A stretch of 64,000 nt of DNA from Mycobacterium sp. BK086 (GTDB lineage: Bacteria; Actinomycetota; Actinomycetes; Mycobacteriales; Mycobacteriaceae): contig SNWL01000004.1 of NCBI GenBank assembly GCA_004362315.1, positions 682,001 through 746,000 of the forward strand. The letters are read 5' to 3'. How positions within the stretch are numbered: the stretch's first letter is position 1; each line of letters opens with the position of its first letter. Below are positions 28,080-37,500 of the stretch, one piece after another. Position numbers and translations under genes: made by a program. Under the pieces are notes generated by a model, which had not been told where the DNA came from, did not search any database, and worked only from the letters and a program-made list of their open reading frames with translations.

Positions 28080-31000
28080 CACAGACTCTCGCCGCCAATG
28101 CCCGCGACTCGGCCCGCGACGTGACGATCACCCGCTGGGTGGCCACGATCGCCGGGCTGGTGGGTTTCGTGCTCTCGGTACTGACCCCGCTGCTGCCGGT
28201 GGAGCAGACCACCGCGACCCTGAACTGGCCACAGGCCGGTCAGCTGAGCAATGTCACCGCACCGCTGATCTCACAGGCGCCGGTGTCGCTGACGGCCACC
28301 GTGCCCTGTGAGGTGATCCGGTCCATGCCCCCGGCCGGCGGCCTCGTGCTGGGACTCGCGCCGCAGAAAGGCAAAGAGGCAGCGCTGAATTCGCTGTTCG
28401 TCAACGTCACCGCCCAGCGCGTCGACATCACCGATCGCAACGTCGTGGTGGCCAGCGTGCAGCGCAGCAAGATCGACGGCTGCTCACGGATCGAGATCAC
28501 CTCGACGACCGAGGGCACGTTCGCCACCTTCGTCGGGTTGACCGATCCGACCACCGGCAAGGAGATGCGCAGCGGGTTCGCCGATCCCAACCTGCGGCCC
28601 GCGATCGTCGGGGTGTTCACCGATCTGACCGGACCCGCGCCGCCCGGGTTGAGCTTCTCGGCCACGATCGACACCCGGTTCTCCACCACCCCAACGGTGT
28701 TGAAGCTCGCCGCGATGATCTTGGCGATGGCCTCCACCGTCATCGCGCTGGTCGCGCTGTGGCGGCTGGACCGCCTCGATGGCCGCCACATGCACAAGTG
28801 GATCCCGCAGCGGTGGCGAACGTTCACCGCGGTCGACGTAACCGTGGTGGCCGGCTTCCTCATCTGGCACGTGATCGGCGCCAACTCCTCCGACGACGGC
28901 TACATCCTGCAGATGGCCCGGGTCGCCGATCACGCCGGCTACATGTCGAACTACTTCCGCTGGTTCGGCAGCCCCGAAGATCCCTTCGGCTGGTTCTACA
29001 ACGTGCTGGCGCTGATGACCCACGTCAGCGACGCCAGCATCTGGATGCGGTTGCCGGACTTGATCTGTGCACTGGTCTGCTGGCTGCTGCTCAGCCGTGA
29101 GGTGCTGCCCCGGTTGGGGCCCGCCGTGATCGCCAGCAGGCCCGCCCTGTGGGCGGCCGGGCTGGTTCTGATGGCGGCGTGGATGCCGTTCAACAACGGC
29201 CTGCGCCCGGAAGGGCAGATCGCCACCGGTGCGCTGATCACCTACGTGCTGATCGAGCGCGCGGTCATCTCGGGCCGGCTGACCCCGGCCGCGCTGGCCA
29301 TCGTCAGCGCCGCGTTCACCCTCGGCATCCAGCCGACCGGCCTGATCGCCGTCGCCGCGCTGATCGCCGGTGGCCGTCCGATCCTGCGAATCCTGGTGCG
29401 CAGGCGCGCCGTTGTGGGCACCTGGCCGCTGGTACTGCCGCTACTGGCCGCGGGCACGATCATCCTGACCGTCGTGTTCGCCGACCAAACCCTGGCAACA
29501 GTGTTGGAAGCGACCAGGATTCGCACCGACATCGGACCCAGCCAGGCCTGGTACACCGAGAACCTGCGCTACTACTACCTGATCCTGCCGACGGTGGACG
29601 GCTCGCTGTCGCGGCGCTTCGGGTTCCTGATCACCGCGCTGTCGCTGTTCGTGTCGATGTTCATCATGTTGCGCCGCAAGCGCGTTGCCGGAGTGGCCCG
29701 CGGACCGGCCTGGCGCCTCATGGGCGTCATCTTCGCGACGGTGTTCTTCCTGATGTTCACCCCCACCAAGTGGGTGCACCACTTCGGCCTGTTCGCCGCG
29801 GTCGGCGCGGCCATGGCGGCGTTGGCCACGGTGCTCGCCGCGCCGAAGGTGCTGCGCTGGTCGCGCAACCGGATGACCGTCGTCACCGCGGTGTTCTTCC
29901 TGCTCGCCCTGTGCTTCGCCACCACCAACGGCTGGTGGTACGTGTCCAGCTACGGTGTGCCGTTCAACAACACCATGCCGAAATTCGGCGGAATCACCGT
30001 CAGCACAATCTTCTTCGCACTGTTCGCGTTGTCGGCGATCTACACCGTCTGGCTTCACTTCAACACCCGCGACCACGGCGAGGGCCGCTTTGCCCGGGCG
30101 CTGACGACCGCGCCGATCCCGCTGGCCGCCGGCTTCATGGTGCTGGTGTTCATCGGGTCGATGGTGGCCGGTGTGGTGCGCCAGTACCCGACCTACTCCA
30201 ACGCATGGGCCAATCTGCGCTCGTTCTCGGGCGGCTGCGGGCTGGCCGATGACGTGCTGGTGGAGCCCGACGCCAATGCGGGCTTCCTGACCCCGCTGCC
30301 CGGTGACCCGACCGGTTGGGGCCCACTCGGCCCCTTGGGCGGAACCAACCCGGTTGGCTTCACCCCGAGCGGCGTTCCCGAACACATTGTCGCCGAAGCC
30401 ATTCGGATGACGAACCCGCAGCCCGGCACCGACTACGACTGGGATCAGCCGATCAAGCTCGACACCCCGGGCATCAACGGGTCGACGGTGCCGCTGCCCT
30501 ACGGCCTCGACCCGGCACGGGTCCCGATGGCAGGCAGTTACGTCGTCGGCCCGCAGCAGGACGCCACGCTGAACTCGGCGTGGTACCAGCTGCCGCCCAA
30601 TGACAGCGGCCACCCGCTGGTCGTCGTCACAGCCGCGGGCACCATCGCCGGCATCAGCGTGCTCAACGGTTTCACCGACGGCCAGACCGTGGAACTCGAG
30701 TACGGCAAGCCCGGACCCAACGGCGCCCCGGTGCCGGCCGGCCGGGTCAGCCCCTACGATCTCGGCCCGGCTCCGTCGTGGCGCAACCTGCGCTTCGCCC
30801 GCTCGGAGATCCCCGCCGATGCGACCACCGTGCGGATCGTGGCCGCCGACCGGTCCCTGACGCCCGGCGATTGGCTTGCAGTCACGCCGCCGCGAGTGCC
30901 CGAACTGCGGTCGGTACAGGAGTTCGTCGGGTCCACGCAGCCGGTGCTGATGGACTGGGCGGTGGGTCTGGCCTTCCCGTGCCAACAGCCGATGCTGCAC

Positions 31001-31291
31001 GCCAACGGTGTCACCGAAGTGCCGAAGTTCCGGATCACGCCGGACTACACGGCCAAGAAGCAGGACACCGACACGTGGGAGGACGGCCGTAACGGCGGCC
31101 TGCTCGGCATTTCCGACCTTCTGCTGCGAGCACATGTCATGGCGACGTATCTGTCACACGACTGGGGCCGCGATTGGGGCTCGCTGCGGCAGTTCGAGAC
31201 GATCGTCGAGGCCCAACCCGCGCAGATCGATCTGGGCACCGCGACCCGCAGCGGGTTGTGGAAACCCGGACCCATCCGGATCAAGCCATAA
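28076..31291 (+). CDS. embB: Arabinosyltransferase EmbB
   Basis: Catalytic partner in the EmbA-EmbB arabinosyltransferase, principal ethambutol target. 1071 residues, same layout as EmbA and EmbC. The ethambutol-resistance-determining loop reads [20 protein letters not shown]; the methionine equivalent to M. tuberculosis Met306 is Met280 (codon 28913-28915), and the preceding Ile-Leu are the susceptible-type residues. C-terminal module contains [14 protein letters not shown]. Translationally coupled to embA through ATGA. Last gene of the gtrA-to-embB block. Confidence 0.95.
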   Translation: MTQTLAANARDSARDVTITRWVATIAGLVGFVLSVLTPLLPVEQTTATLNWPQAGQLSNVTAPLISQAPVSLTATVPCEVIRSMPPAGGLVLGLAPQKGKEAALNSLFVNVTAQRVDITDRNVVVASVQRSKIDGCSRIEITSTTEGTFATFVGLTDPTTGKEMRSGFADPNLRPAIVGVFTDLTGPAPPGLSFSATIDTRFSTTPTVLKLAAMILAMASTVIALVALWRLDRLDGRHMHKWIPQRWRTFTAVDVTVVAGFLIWHVIGANSSDDGYILQMARVADHAGYMSNYFRWFGSPEDPFGWFYNVLALMTHVSDASIWMRLPDLICALVCWLLLSREVLPRLGPAVIASRPALWAAGLVLMAAWMPFNNGLRPEGQIATGALITYVLIERAVISGRLTPAALAIVSAAFTLGIQPTGLIAVAALIAGGRPILRILVRRRAVVGTWPLVLPLLAAGTIILTVVFADQTLATVLEATRIRTDIGPSQAWYTENLRYYYLILPTVDGSLSRRFGFLITALSLFVSMFIMLRRKRVAGVARGPAWRLMGVIFATVFFLMFTPTKWVHHFGLFAAVGAAMAALATVLAAPKVLRWSRNRMTVVTAVFFLLALCFATTNGWWYVSSYGVPFNNTMPKFGGITVSTIFFALFALSAIYTVWLHFNTRDHGEGRFARALTTAPIPLAAGFMVLVFIGSMVAGVVRQYPTYSNAWANLRSFSGGCGLADDVLVEPDANAGFLTPLPGDPTGWGPLGPLGGTNPVGFTPSGVPEHIVAEAIRMTNPQPGTDYDWDQPIKLDTPGINGSTVPLPYGLDPARVPMAGSYVVGPQQDATLNSAWYQLPPNDSGHPLVVVTAAGTIAGISVLNGFTDGQTVELEYGKPGPNGAPVPAGRVSPYDLGPAPSWRNLRFARSEIPADATTVRIVAADRSLTPGDWLAVTPPRVPELRSVQEFVGSTQPVLMDWAVGLAFPCQQPMLHANGVTEVPKFRITPDYTAKKQDTDTWEDGRNGGLLGISDLLLRAHVMATYLSHDWGRDWGSLRQFETIVEAQPAQIDLGTATRSGLWKPGPIRIKP

Positions 31292-31381
31292 CGTATTCCC
31301 GGGTCGCTTTGCTCCTGCCCTCCGGAACTGCAGTAGCCCGGTACTGACGTCGCGCCGACCCGGTGCGCTCAACGTGGATGC

Positions 31382-32023
31382 ATGGACCACACGCTCAAGA
31401 GTCGACCTGTGGTCGCCACGGTGGCGGCGATCGCTGCAGTCCTAGTCATGCTGGCCACCACGGTCGCACCGCCGAAACCGGCCGTCGCGGCCGCGGCACC
31501 CCGGGTCTCGACCCAGGTAGTCCAGCTGGTTGCGTCGTCCGAGGCCGAAGCATCGGCGGTCGTCAACATCGACCGCGGGAAAATTCTGCAGAACGCGCTG
31601 GGACGCGTGGCAGCGGGCGCCGGGTACGGCGTCCTCCTCGGATTCATTGCTGCCGCGGCAGTCTCCAACGTGATCTACCAGATTCCAGCGGTGGGACCAG
31701 CTCTCGCACCACTCATCCCCGTCGTCGCTCTCACTTTCGCGATAGTGGCTGCCCCGATCGGCGCGGTCGTGGGCGCGCTCTCACTCCTGTCACCTCTCCC
31801 GATCCGCATACCTACCGCCGGCAGGAAAGCCGCGGTCACCTCGCCGCGCGACTCCGCCCGGTCGGGCTCTCGAGCCAACCGCCAGGTCGCGAAATCGTCG
31901 GCCCCGACTGCGCGAAAAGCCTCAGTGCCAAAACAGAGTTCAGAGCCGGCCCGAGCTCATAGCGCGCGACCGCGCCACCACGTCGAATCGAGCCGCTCGG
32001 CACTAACCCGGCTTTTGCCGTAG
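31382..32023 (+). CDS. Hypothetical exported/membrane protein, basic C-terminal tail
   Basis: 213 residues, family not recognised. An N-terminal signal/anchor (VVATVAAIAAVLVMLATTVA, about residues 10-29) precedes a short linker. Two hydrophobic segments follow (about 76-95 and 99-130, rich in Ala/Gly/Ile/Pro), then a disordered Arg/Ser/Ala/Lys-rich tail of about 75 residues. The layout suggests a small membrane protein with a basic tail. It stands alone between embB and the APC permease. Confidence 0.5.
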   Translation: MDHTLKSRPVVATVAAIAAVLVMLATTVAPPKPAVAAAAPRVSTQVVQLVASSEAEASAVVNIDRGKILQNALGRVAAGAGYGVLLGFIAAAAVSNVIYQIPAVGPALAPLIPVVALTFAIVAAPIGAVVGALSLLSPLPIRIPTAGRKAAVTSPRDSARSGSRANRQVAKSSAPTARKASVPKQSSEPARAHSARPRHHVESSRSALTRLLP

Positions 32024-32062
32024 CGCCGACCAATCGACGATCGCGGTGACAGAATCCCGCAC

Positions 32063-33562
32063 ATGGCTGAAGACGCGGCGATCGTCGACCCCTTGATGCA
32101 CGGCCTGCGATCCAAGGGCCTCAAGAAAGGGTCGGTCTCCATCGTCGGCGCGGTGGCGATCGGTCTGGCGGCCACCGCCCCGGCCTATTCGCTGACCGGC
32201 GCACTCGGACACGGCGCCGAAGAGTCGGGCTATCAGCTGCCGATCGTCTTCATCATCGCGGTCATCCCGATGTACTTCGTGGCGCTGGCCTACAAGCACC
32301 TCACCGATGCGGCCCCGGACGCCGGGACCGTGTTCACCTGGGGCTCCAAAGCCATTGCGCCGCACATCGGCTGGATGGGCGGCTTCGCGCTGATGTTGTC
32401 GTCGATCCTGGCCGGCGTCGGCGCCGCAGGCATCCTGACCAATGCCACCGCCGTCTGGCTCGGGATGGACGAATCGCCGGTGTGGTTCGACATCGTGGTG
32501 GCCACGATCTTCATCCTGCTGACGACGTGGCTGGTGGCCCGCGGTGCCGAAGAATCCTCCCGCACCACCCTGATCCTGACGATCATCCAGTACGGCGGGC
32601 TGCTGCTCTTCGCGATCATCATGCTCGTCGCGGTTTTCCGCGGACAACAGAGCCCGGACGCGGAATCGTTCTCGTGGGAGTGGTTCAACCCGTTCGCAAT
32701 CCACGATTTCAGCAGCCTGCTCGGCGGCTTCCTGGTCGCCATCTTCATCTTCTGGGGCTTCGACGCCTCACTGGCGATGTCGGAGGAAACGTCGGGAACC
32801 TCGGCGGACGCCGGCCGCAGCGGCGTCACCGCGATCCTGATCACCGTTGCCACCTACGTGATCTTCAGCGTCGCGGCTCTGTCGTTCGCGGGTATCGATC
32901 CGAACAGCGCGACGAGCCTGACCCACGAAGGCAATGTCGACGACGTGTTCACCACGTTGGCCACCCAGTCGATCGGCGAACGCGGCGCGATGATCGCGGC
33001 ACTTGTCGTCGGGCTGTCGGCGTTCTCGGCGACGATGTCCACCGTCATGCCCACGGCCCGCGGCCTGCTGTCGATGGCGACGTACAAGGCGATCCCGGAT
33101 CGGTTCGCCTCGGTGAGCGAGGTGAGCTCGACGCCGAAGTTCGCGACCTGGGTGATCGGCCTGACCAGCCTGGTGATCTATTGCGTGCTCGACGTGATCA
33201 GCGACAGCGTCGTGTCTGACTCGGTCTACAGCGTGGGCATCGCGATCATGACGTACTACTCGGTGGTGGCGATCTCGTCGGTGGTGTACTTCTGGCGCAC
33301 CGCTTTTCGATCGTGGCGTACGGCGATGGGGCAGGTGATCCTGCCCGGTATCGGCGCGCTGATCCTCATCCCGGTCGGCATCGTCGAGGCCTACCTGATG
33401 GCGGACCCGAGTACCGGTTCGGGCGGATCCATCCTGGGCATCGGCACCGCGTTCGTCGTCGGCGTGCTGAGCCTGGCGTTCGGTGTCGTGCTGATGATCC
33501 TGTGGAACATCAAGGCCCCGGCCTTCTTCCGCGGCCAGACCCTGCCGAAAGAACGGACCTAG
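32063..33562 (+). CDS. APC-superfamily amino acid permease
   Basis: 499-residue transporter with about 12-14 transmembrane helices. The amino-acid-polyamine-organocation signature is near the N-terminus: GSVSIVGAVAIGLAATAPAYSL (helix 1 unwound Gly/Ala region), DAGTVFTWGSKAI (conserved region of helix 3), and FWGFDASLAMSEETSGTS around helix 6. The substrate cannot be named. CAGAAT lies 7 nt before the ATG. Converges with the lipoprotein gene, the two stops sharing CTAG at 33559-33562. Confidence 0.85.
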   Translation: MAEDAAIVDPLMHGLRSKGLKKGSVSIVGAVAIGLAATAPAYSLTGALGHGAEESGYQLPIVFIIAVIPMYFVALAYKHLTDAAPDAGTVFTWGSKAIAPHIGWMGGFALMLSSILAGVGAAGILTNATAVWLGMDESPVWFDIVVATIFILLTTWLVARGAEESSRTTLILTIIQYGGLLLFAIIMLVAVFRGQQSPDAESFSWEWFNPFAIHDFSSLLGGFLVAIFIFWGFDASLAMSEETSGTSADAGRSGVTAILITVATYVIFSVAALSFAGIDPNSATSLTHEGNVDDVFTTLATQSIGERGAMIAALVVGLSAFSATMSTVMPTARGLLSMATYKAIPDRFASVSEVSSTPKFATWVIGLTSLVIYCVLDVISDSVVSDSVYSVGIAIMTYYSVVAISSVVYFWRTAFRSWRTAMGQVILPGIGALILIPVGIVEAYLMADPSTGSGGSILGIGTAFVVGVLSLAFGVVLMILWNIKAPAFFRGQTLPKERT

Positions 33563-33978
33563 CCGCCGTTGCGATTGTTGCCAAAACCGTTGGGACCATA
33601 CTGCCTGTTCGGCGCGACGGTGACGGTCTGAGTGGCGGTTGCGATCGAGGTCGCCACGGATGTCTCGGTCTGCGTTGCGGTTTCGGTGTTGGTGACGGTC
33701 TGCGGGTCCTGGGTCTGAACAATGGTCTGCGGCGCCTGTGTCTCGACGACGGTCTGCTGCGGCTGCTGGCCGCCGCCGGAGTTGTACTGGTGGTGAGTCG
33801 CCGGGGCGGCGGTGGTTGTGGTCGTCGTTGTCGGCGTCGAGGTGACGGTGACGGTCGTGGGTCCCGTCGATCCCTTGGAGCCACAGGCGACCGAGCCCAT
33901 CACGACCACAGCGGACAGGGACGCCAGCAACATGACAGAGCGCGTATTCACGCCCACCATGGTTAGCCGATCGCGCAT
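33559..33978 (-). CDS. Thr/Gln-rich putative lipoprotein or secreted protein
   Basis: 139 residues from the ATG at 33978. Signal peptide with hydrophobic core VMLLASLSAVVVMG followed by Ser-Val-Ala-Cys (Cys32), an imperfect lipobox. The mature part is low-complexity: a run of seven Thr, then repeats of the type TQxPQTVxxTQ and TATQTETSVAT, ending Asn/Gly-rich. Function unknown; such tails are found in exposed or cell-wall-spanning proteins. Start could also be ATG 33960. A TTGACA hexamer lies at 34022-34027 on the minus strand but without a good -10. Confidence 0.6.
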   Translation of the reverse strand: MRDRLTMVGVNTRSVMLLASLSAVVVMGSVACGSKGSTGPTTVTVTSTPTTTTTTTAAPATHHQYNSGGGQQPQQTVVETQAPQTIVQTQDPQTVTNTETATQTETSVATSIATATQTVTVAPNRQYGPNGFGNNRNGG

Positions 33979-34192
33979 GGAAAGTCGCTGTGCCACAACG
34001 ATGGCGGTGCGTACAGTCCGCTGTCAATAAACTCCGCAACACCTGTTGATCCAGCAAAATCGCTGATATACAACCGTTTTCGATACGTTATCACTCACCC
34101 AGGCGCCGCCCATCCGCGTCACAGCTCGCACAAATGCGGGCTCCATAACGTCATCACCGGAAGAACAACCGAGCAACGAAACGGAGATGACG

Positions 34193-34546
34193 ATGAACCT
34201 CAAACGGATGGTGGTCACCTCGACCGCTCTGGCCGGTATCGGTGCCGCCGGACTGTTCGGGCTGGGACTCGGCACGGCAAGCGCCGACCCGGGCCAACCG
34301 TGCGGCGGGCCGAACAACGGCTGGTGCAACAACGGTCCCAACAACGGGCCGAACAACAACGACTGGCACAACGGGCCCGACAACGGGCCGAACAACGGGC
34401 CGGCTGACTGGCAGCATCGCGATGTCAACCAGGCCCGCCAGGACCACCAGCCGTTCAACTGGAACGGTCAGTGGGTGCAGCCGATGCCGGCCGGCAACGG
34501 CGTGGGCTGGGGCTTCTGGTTCCTGGGCCAGTGGATCCCGCTGTAA
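34193..34546 (+). CDS. Small secreted Asn/Gly/Pro-rich protein
   Basis: 117-residue exported protein. Signal peptide about residues 1-30 (VVTSTALAGIGAAGLFGLGLGTASA then DP). Mature part begins with a Cys-containing Asn-rich zone of tandem NNGPNNGP-type repeats (about 39-70), followed by a conserved-looking domain (QHRDVNQARQDHQPFNW, GVGWGFWFLGQWIPL). ATG 34193 is preferred over 34187 because GGAG sits 6 nt upstream. Function unknown. The 33979-34192 gap before it holds only a weak TACGTTAT box at about 34084. Confidence 0.65.
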   Translation: MNLKRMVVTSTALAGIGAAGLFGLGLGTASADPGQPCGGPNNGWCNNGPNNGPNNNDWHNGPDNGPNNGPADWQHRDVNQARQDHQPFNWNGQWVQPMPAGNGVGWGFWFLGQWIPL

Positions 34547-34564
34547 CCACCCAGACACTGAGCG

Positions 34565-34591
34565 GGCCCGTATTGCAGTGCAGTACGGGCC
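34565..34591. terminator. Bidirectional hairpin between convergent genes
   Basis: GGCCCGTA (34565-34572) pairs perfectly with TACGGGCC (34584-34591) around an 11-nt loop, 19 bp after the stop of the secreted-protein gene and 7 bp before the stop of the converging kinase gene. There is no T tract, which is common for mycobacterial terminators. Confidence 0.6.
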
Positions 34592-34597
34592 TGCCGG

Positions 34598-35860
34598 TCA
34601 GCCGGACCCGGTCACCATCTTCTCCGGCTGCAGCGACCACACGGTGGCCGTGGCTCCGGCGCCGGCGTGCGCACAGTAGGCGGGCGCACCCTTCTCGCTG
34701 ACCGCCGCCGCACCCAATACGGCACAGTTCGCGCCGATCACCACGACGGGCAGGTCCATCCGGCCTGACACGGCCGGTGGCGGTGAGGCCGTATGCGGCG
34801 CCTGCGAGGTCGTGTTGTTCACTTCCCGGTGGCCGAACAACAGGGATATCCCCGCGGCTGCGCCTGCGACGATGACGACGGCACCCAGGATGGCCGGGAT
34901 CAGCAGCCGGCGCCGCGACGACGTGGCTTCCGGTTTGGCGTGCCGAGCGCGGCGCGCAGCGTTGCCGGACGACGCGAGCGCCGCACTCGTCACGTCGGTT
35001 GCGTGGAAATCCCGTTCGGCGGTCCCGAGGCCTTGCTGCAACGCCCGCGCGAAGTCCGTGCAACGCTTGTAGCGCTTGTTTGGATCTTTGGCCAGCGCCT
35101 TGGCGAAAACCGGACTCAGGCAAGCCAATTCGGGCCGCTTGGCACCGATCGACGGCGGCTCGGAACTCAGGCACTGACTGATCACGATCGCCGGATTGGT
35201 GTGCGTGAACGGCGGCATGCCGGTCATCAGGTGGTAGGCGGTCGCGGCCAGTGCGTATTGGTCGGCGTGACCGTCGATGTCCTCACCCTTGAGCTGCTCG
35301 GGAGCGGAGTAGGCGACGGTGCCGACCGTCATGTTCGTCCCGGTGAGCTGGCTGGCCTGGCCCATCCAGCGAGCGATGCCGAAGTCGGCCAGCATGACCC
35401 GCTGGTCGCCACTGCCGGGAACCCCCAGCAGGATGTTGGCGGGCTTGACGTCCCGGTGCAGCAGACCGTGACCGTGCGCGTAGTCGAGCGCGTCGGCGAT
35501 TCCGGTGATGATGCGCACGACCTCAGCGGGCGGCATTCCGTACGGATAGCGGTCGGCGAGCAGACGGGAGGCGTCGGTACCGTCGACGTACTCCATCGCG
35601 ATCCACAGCTTGTCCTCGAACTCGCCGCGGTCGTAGATCGTCACGATGTGGGGGTTCGACAGGGTGGCCACCATGTCGGCCTCGAGGATGAACCGCTGCC
35701 GGTATTCCTCGTCTGAGCTAACCGCCGAGCCAAGCACCTTGAGCGCATCGTTCCGGGGCAGCCGGGGATGCTGGACGAGGTAAACCTCACCCATACCTCC
35801 GGCCCCCAGTGTCCGCAGGATGGTGTAACCAGCAACAACCTGGCCGTCAGCTAACGGCAT
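34598..35860 (-). CDS. Membrane Ser/Thr protein kinase (PknB/F-like)
   Basis: 420 residues. Cytosolic kinase domain about 10-275: Gly loop GAGGMGEVY, Lys41 in ALKVL, catalytic [10 protein letters not shown] (Asp137), ADFGIA (159-163), activation-loop threonines 173-181, and APEQL. A single transmembrane helix (about 319-343) leads to an extracellular domain of about 75 residues with Cys379 and Cys396, possibly a disulphide. It resembles PknF/PknJ-type mycobacterial kinases but I cannot name the orthologue. Start supported by TAAGAT (35867-35872) 6 nt upstream. Signal and substrates are unknown. Confidence 0.9.
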   Translation of the reverse strand: MPLADGQVVAGYTILRTLGAGGMGEVYLVQHPRLPRNDALKVLGSAVSSDEEYRQRFILEADMVATLSNPHIVTIYDRGEFEDKLWIAMEYVDGTDASRLLADRYPYGMPPAEVVRIITGIADALDYAHGHGLLHRDVKPANILLGVPGSGDQRVMLADFGIARWMGQASQLTGTNMTVGTVAYSAPEQLKGEDIDGHADQYALAATAYHLMTGMPPFTHTNPAIVISQCLSSEPPSIGAKRPELACLSPVFAKALAKDPNKRYKRCTDFARALQQGLGTAERDFHATDVTSAALASSGNAARRARHAKPEATSSRRRLLIPAILGAVVIVAGAAAGISLLFGHREVNNTTSQAPHTASPPPAVSGRMDLPVVVIGANCAVLGAAAVSEKGAPAYCAHAGAGATATVWSLQPEKMVTGSG

Positions 35861-35866
35861 TGGGGC

Positions 35867-35888
35867 ATCTTAAGCGTCACCGGTGACG
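35867..35888 (-). promoter_or_regulatory. Kinase gene promoter with 14-bp palindrome
   Basis: TAAGAT (35867-35872, minus strand) lies 6 nt before the kinase ATG. Immediately upstream is the perfect palindrome CGTCACCGGTGACG (35875-35888), overlapping the spacer/-35 region and 1 bp from the RDD gene stop. It could be an operator or a hairpin ending the RDD transcript. Confidence 0.4.
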
Positions 35889-35889
35889 A

Positions 35890-36327
35890 TTACCGAACCG
35901 AAGCGCCAGGGGCGGGACGGTCGTAAATGACCCGGCTGCCCAGCACGATGTCCTGCGCAGACCGGCGCTGCCGGTCGACAGCAACCCAGAGCAGCCCGAC
36001 CGGGAACAGTACGCAAGCCACCGCCCGCAGAATCGCGATGACCATGCGCATGGGCTTGCCGCGCCGGTCCACCACTCGCACACCCAGCAAGGCCGCTCCC
36101 AACGTGCGCCCCGACAGCGTCCAGCACCCGGTCAGGTACAGCACCGACACCGCGAGCGTCACCGTGGTCGAGAAGATCAGATTCGGGGCGGGAAATCGGA
36201 ACGCCGCCGGATTCAGGATCAACGTCGTCAGCGCCAATCCGAGGTAGCTGGCGCCCATGGTGACAAGGACGACGATCATGTCGACGACAGCCGCCAGCCC
36301 ACGGGACACGATGCCGGCGTTGGTCAC
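35890..36327 (-). CDS. RDD-family membrane protein
   Basis: 145 residues with three to four hydrophobic segments. RDD hallmarks are the Arg in GIVSRGLAAVVDMIVV with the following Asp, the central SGRTLGAALLGVRVVDRRG, and the C-terminal DRQRRSAQDIVLGSRVIY. RDD proteins are small membrane proteins of uncertain (sometimes transport) function. It starts at an ATG overlapping the stop of the upstream small protein (ATGA) and is followed by the kinase gene after 29 bp, so the three may be functionally linked. Confidence 0.85.
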   Translation of the reverse strand: MTNAGIVSRGLAAVVDMIVVLVTMGASYLGLALTTLILNPAAFRFPAPNLIFSTTVTLAVSVLYLTGCWTLSGRTLGAALLGVRVVDRRGKPMRMVIAILRAVACVLFPVGLLWVAVDRQRRSAQDIVLGSRVIYDRPAPGASVR

Positions 36328-36716
36328 TGACGGTCCTGGGGTCCCGGCTCCCGGCCCAGCATCCGGTCGACGAAGCCGGAGATCATGTCGTCGGCGCGCG
36401 CGGTCTGGCTGCGCACATCGGTCATCATTTCAGCGGTGACGGTGCCGGTCGACTCTCGGATGATCGCAGGCAGATCGACCCCGTCGATGATCTGATCGGC
36501 CAGCCCGATCAGGTCGATTCGGGCGATGATCGCCTCGATGTCGACGTCGGTCACGATCGCGTCGATGTCGACGCTGTCGCGGACCAGAGCCGTGATATCG
36601 ATCTGCTCCAGGACGAGTTCGACGATCCTGGTCAGCCCCGCCACACCGATCCGGGTCGCTTCCAGACGGGTCGCCCGCAACGGGTCGCCGATCAGCGGAA
36701 GCCGTTCCCAGAACAC
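36324..36716 (-). CDS. Small amphipathic-repeat protein of unknown function
   Basis: 130 residues starting at GTG 36716, which has TACGAT (36723-36728) exactly 6 nt upstream. The middle (about 35-90) is a regular run of short Asp/Ile units (IDITALV, VDIDAIV, VDIEAII, IDLIGLA, VDLPAII) that would form amphipathic helices or a solenoid. No signal peptide. It is coupled to the RDD gene by ATGA. Similar proteins fused or adjacent to RDD proteins occur in mycobacteria; the function is unknown. Confidence 0.65.
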   Translation of the reverse strand: MFWERLPLIGDPLRATRLEATRIGVAGLTRIVELVLEQIDITALVRDSVDIDAIVTDVDIEAIIARIDLIGLADQIIDGVDLPAIIRESTGTVTAEMMTDVRSQTARADDMISGFVDRMLGREPGPQDRQ

Positions 36717-36732
36717 GAGGGAATCGTAGTGG

Positions 36733-37500
36733 TCAGGCGCCGACCGGGGGCGGTGCGCTCGCCTTGAGCGAGGCCAGGGCGGCCACGCTCAGCCGGGCCA
36801 GTTCGTCGGCCTCGGCCGCCGTCAGCGCCGCCTCGTAGATCTGAGACATCCGGCGGTTGGTGGCATCTTCGACGTCGTCGTACACGCCTTCCTTGCCAGC
36901 CGCGTCGGCGAACGGCGGCTGCCAGCCCATGAACGCGGCGTAATCCGTGCCGTGATTGAGGATGTGCGCCTCGACGGGACTCAAGCCCGAAACCGTGAGG
37001 GCGTTGAAGTGCACCGCGGCTCGCAGTTCGCGCAGCACCATCATCACCTGTAGCGCCCGCGCCGGGGCATCGTCAGCCAGCGGCATCGCCCGCCAGCCCG
37101 CGTACAGCGGCAGGCCGGGTTCCGGTGCCTGCGCGATCACCTTTTCGCCCAGCGCGGCGATCCGGTCCAGCCCCTCGGCCCCGGCCAGGTAGGTGCGCCC
37201 GAAGTTCGCGATCTGTTCCCAGTACAGCCGGCAGCTCTCCGACGCGTCGTGCACGGCCACGCCCGTTTCCCAGCAGGTCCGCGCCAGGTTCGGTTCGAAG
37301 ACGGCGAACACCGCGGTGACCGTGGTGCCGGTGGCATCACCGAGCACCCCGCCGCGGCCGGCGAAGTAAGCCGCGAACGGGTCGGGATAGCCCGCCGCCA
37401 AGCTCTTCTCAAAGGTGTCCGGGTTCAGCATGAACACGCTGATGGCCTCGCCGATGGCCGCTCCCGCGGTGCGGATCGATTCGACGTCGATATCGCTCAT
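36733..37500 (-). CDS. Conserved actinobacterial protein, SCO6745-like
   Basis: 255-residue soluble, mostly helical protein: DPFAAYFAGRGGVLGDATGTTV, VFAVFEPNLARTCWE, and LRELRAAVHFNALTVSGLSPVEAHILN. The sequence resembles actinobacterial proteins annotated as the SCO6745 family, with no established biochemical role; the resemblance is by eye. Its ATG at 37500 overlaps the stop of the glycosyltransferase gene (ATGA), so it is translated with it. Confidence 0.6.
   Translation of the reverse strand: MSDIDVESIRTAGAAIGEAISVFMLNPDTFEKSLAAGYPDPFAAYFAGRGGVLGDATGTTVTAVFAVFEPNLARTCWETGVAVHDASESCRLYWEQIANFGRTYLAGAEGLDRIAALGEKVIAQAPEPGLPLYAGWRAMPLADDAPARALQVMMVLRELRAAVHFNALTVSGLSPVEAHILNHGTDYAAFMGWQPPFADAAGKEGVYDDVEDATNRRMSQIYEAALTAAEADELARLSVAALASLKASAPPPVGA

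Noticed and set aside
34310..34410. CRISPR array
   Set aside because: The repeats are short tandem codon repeats inside a coding gene, with no spacers and no cas genes in the window.
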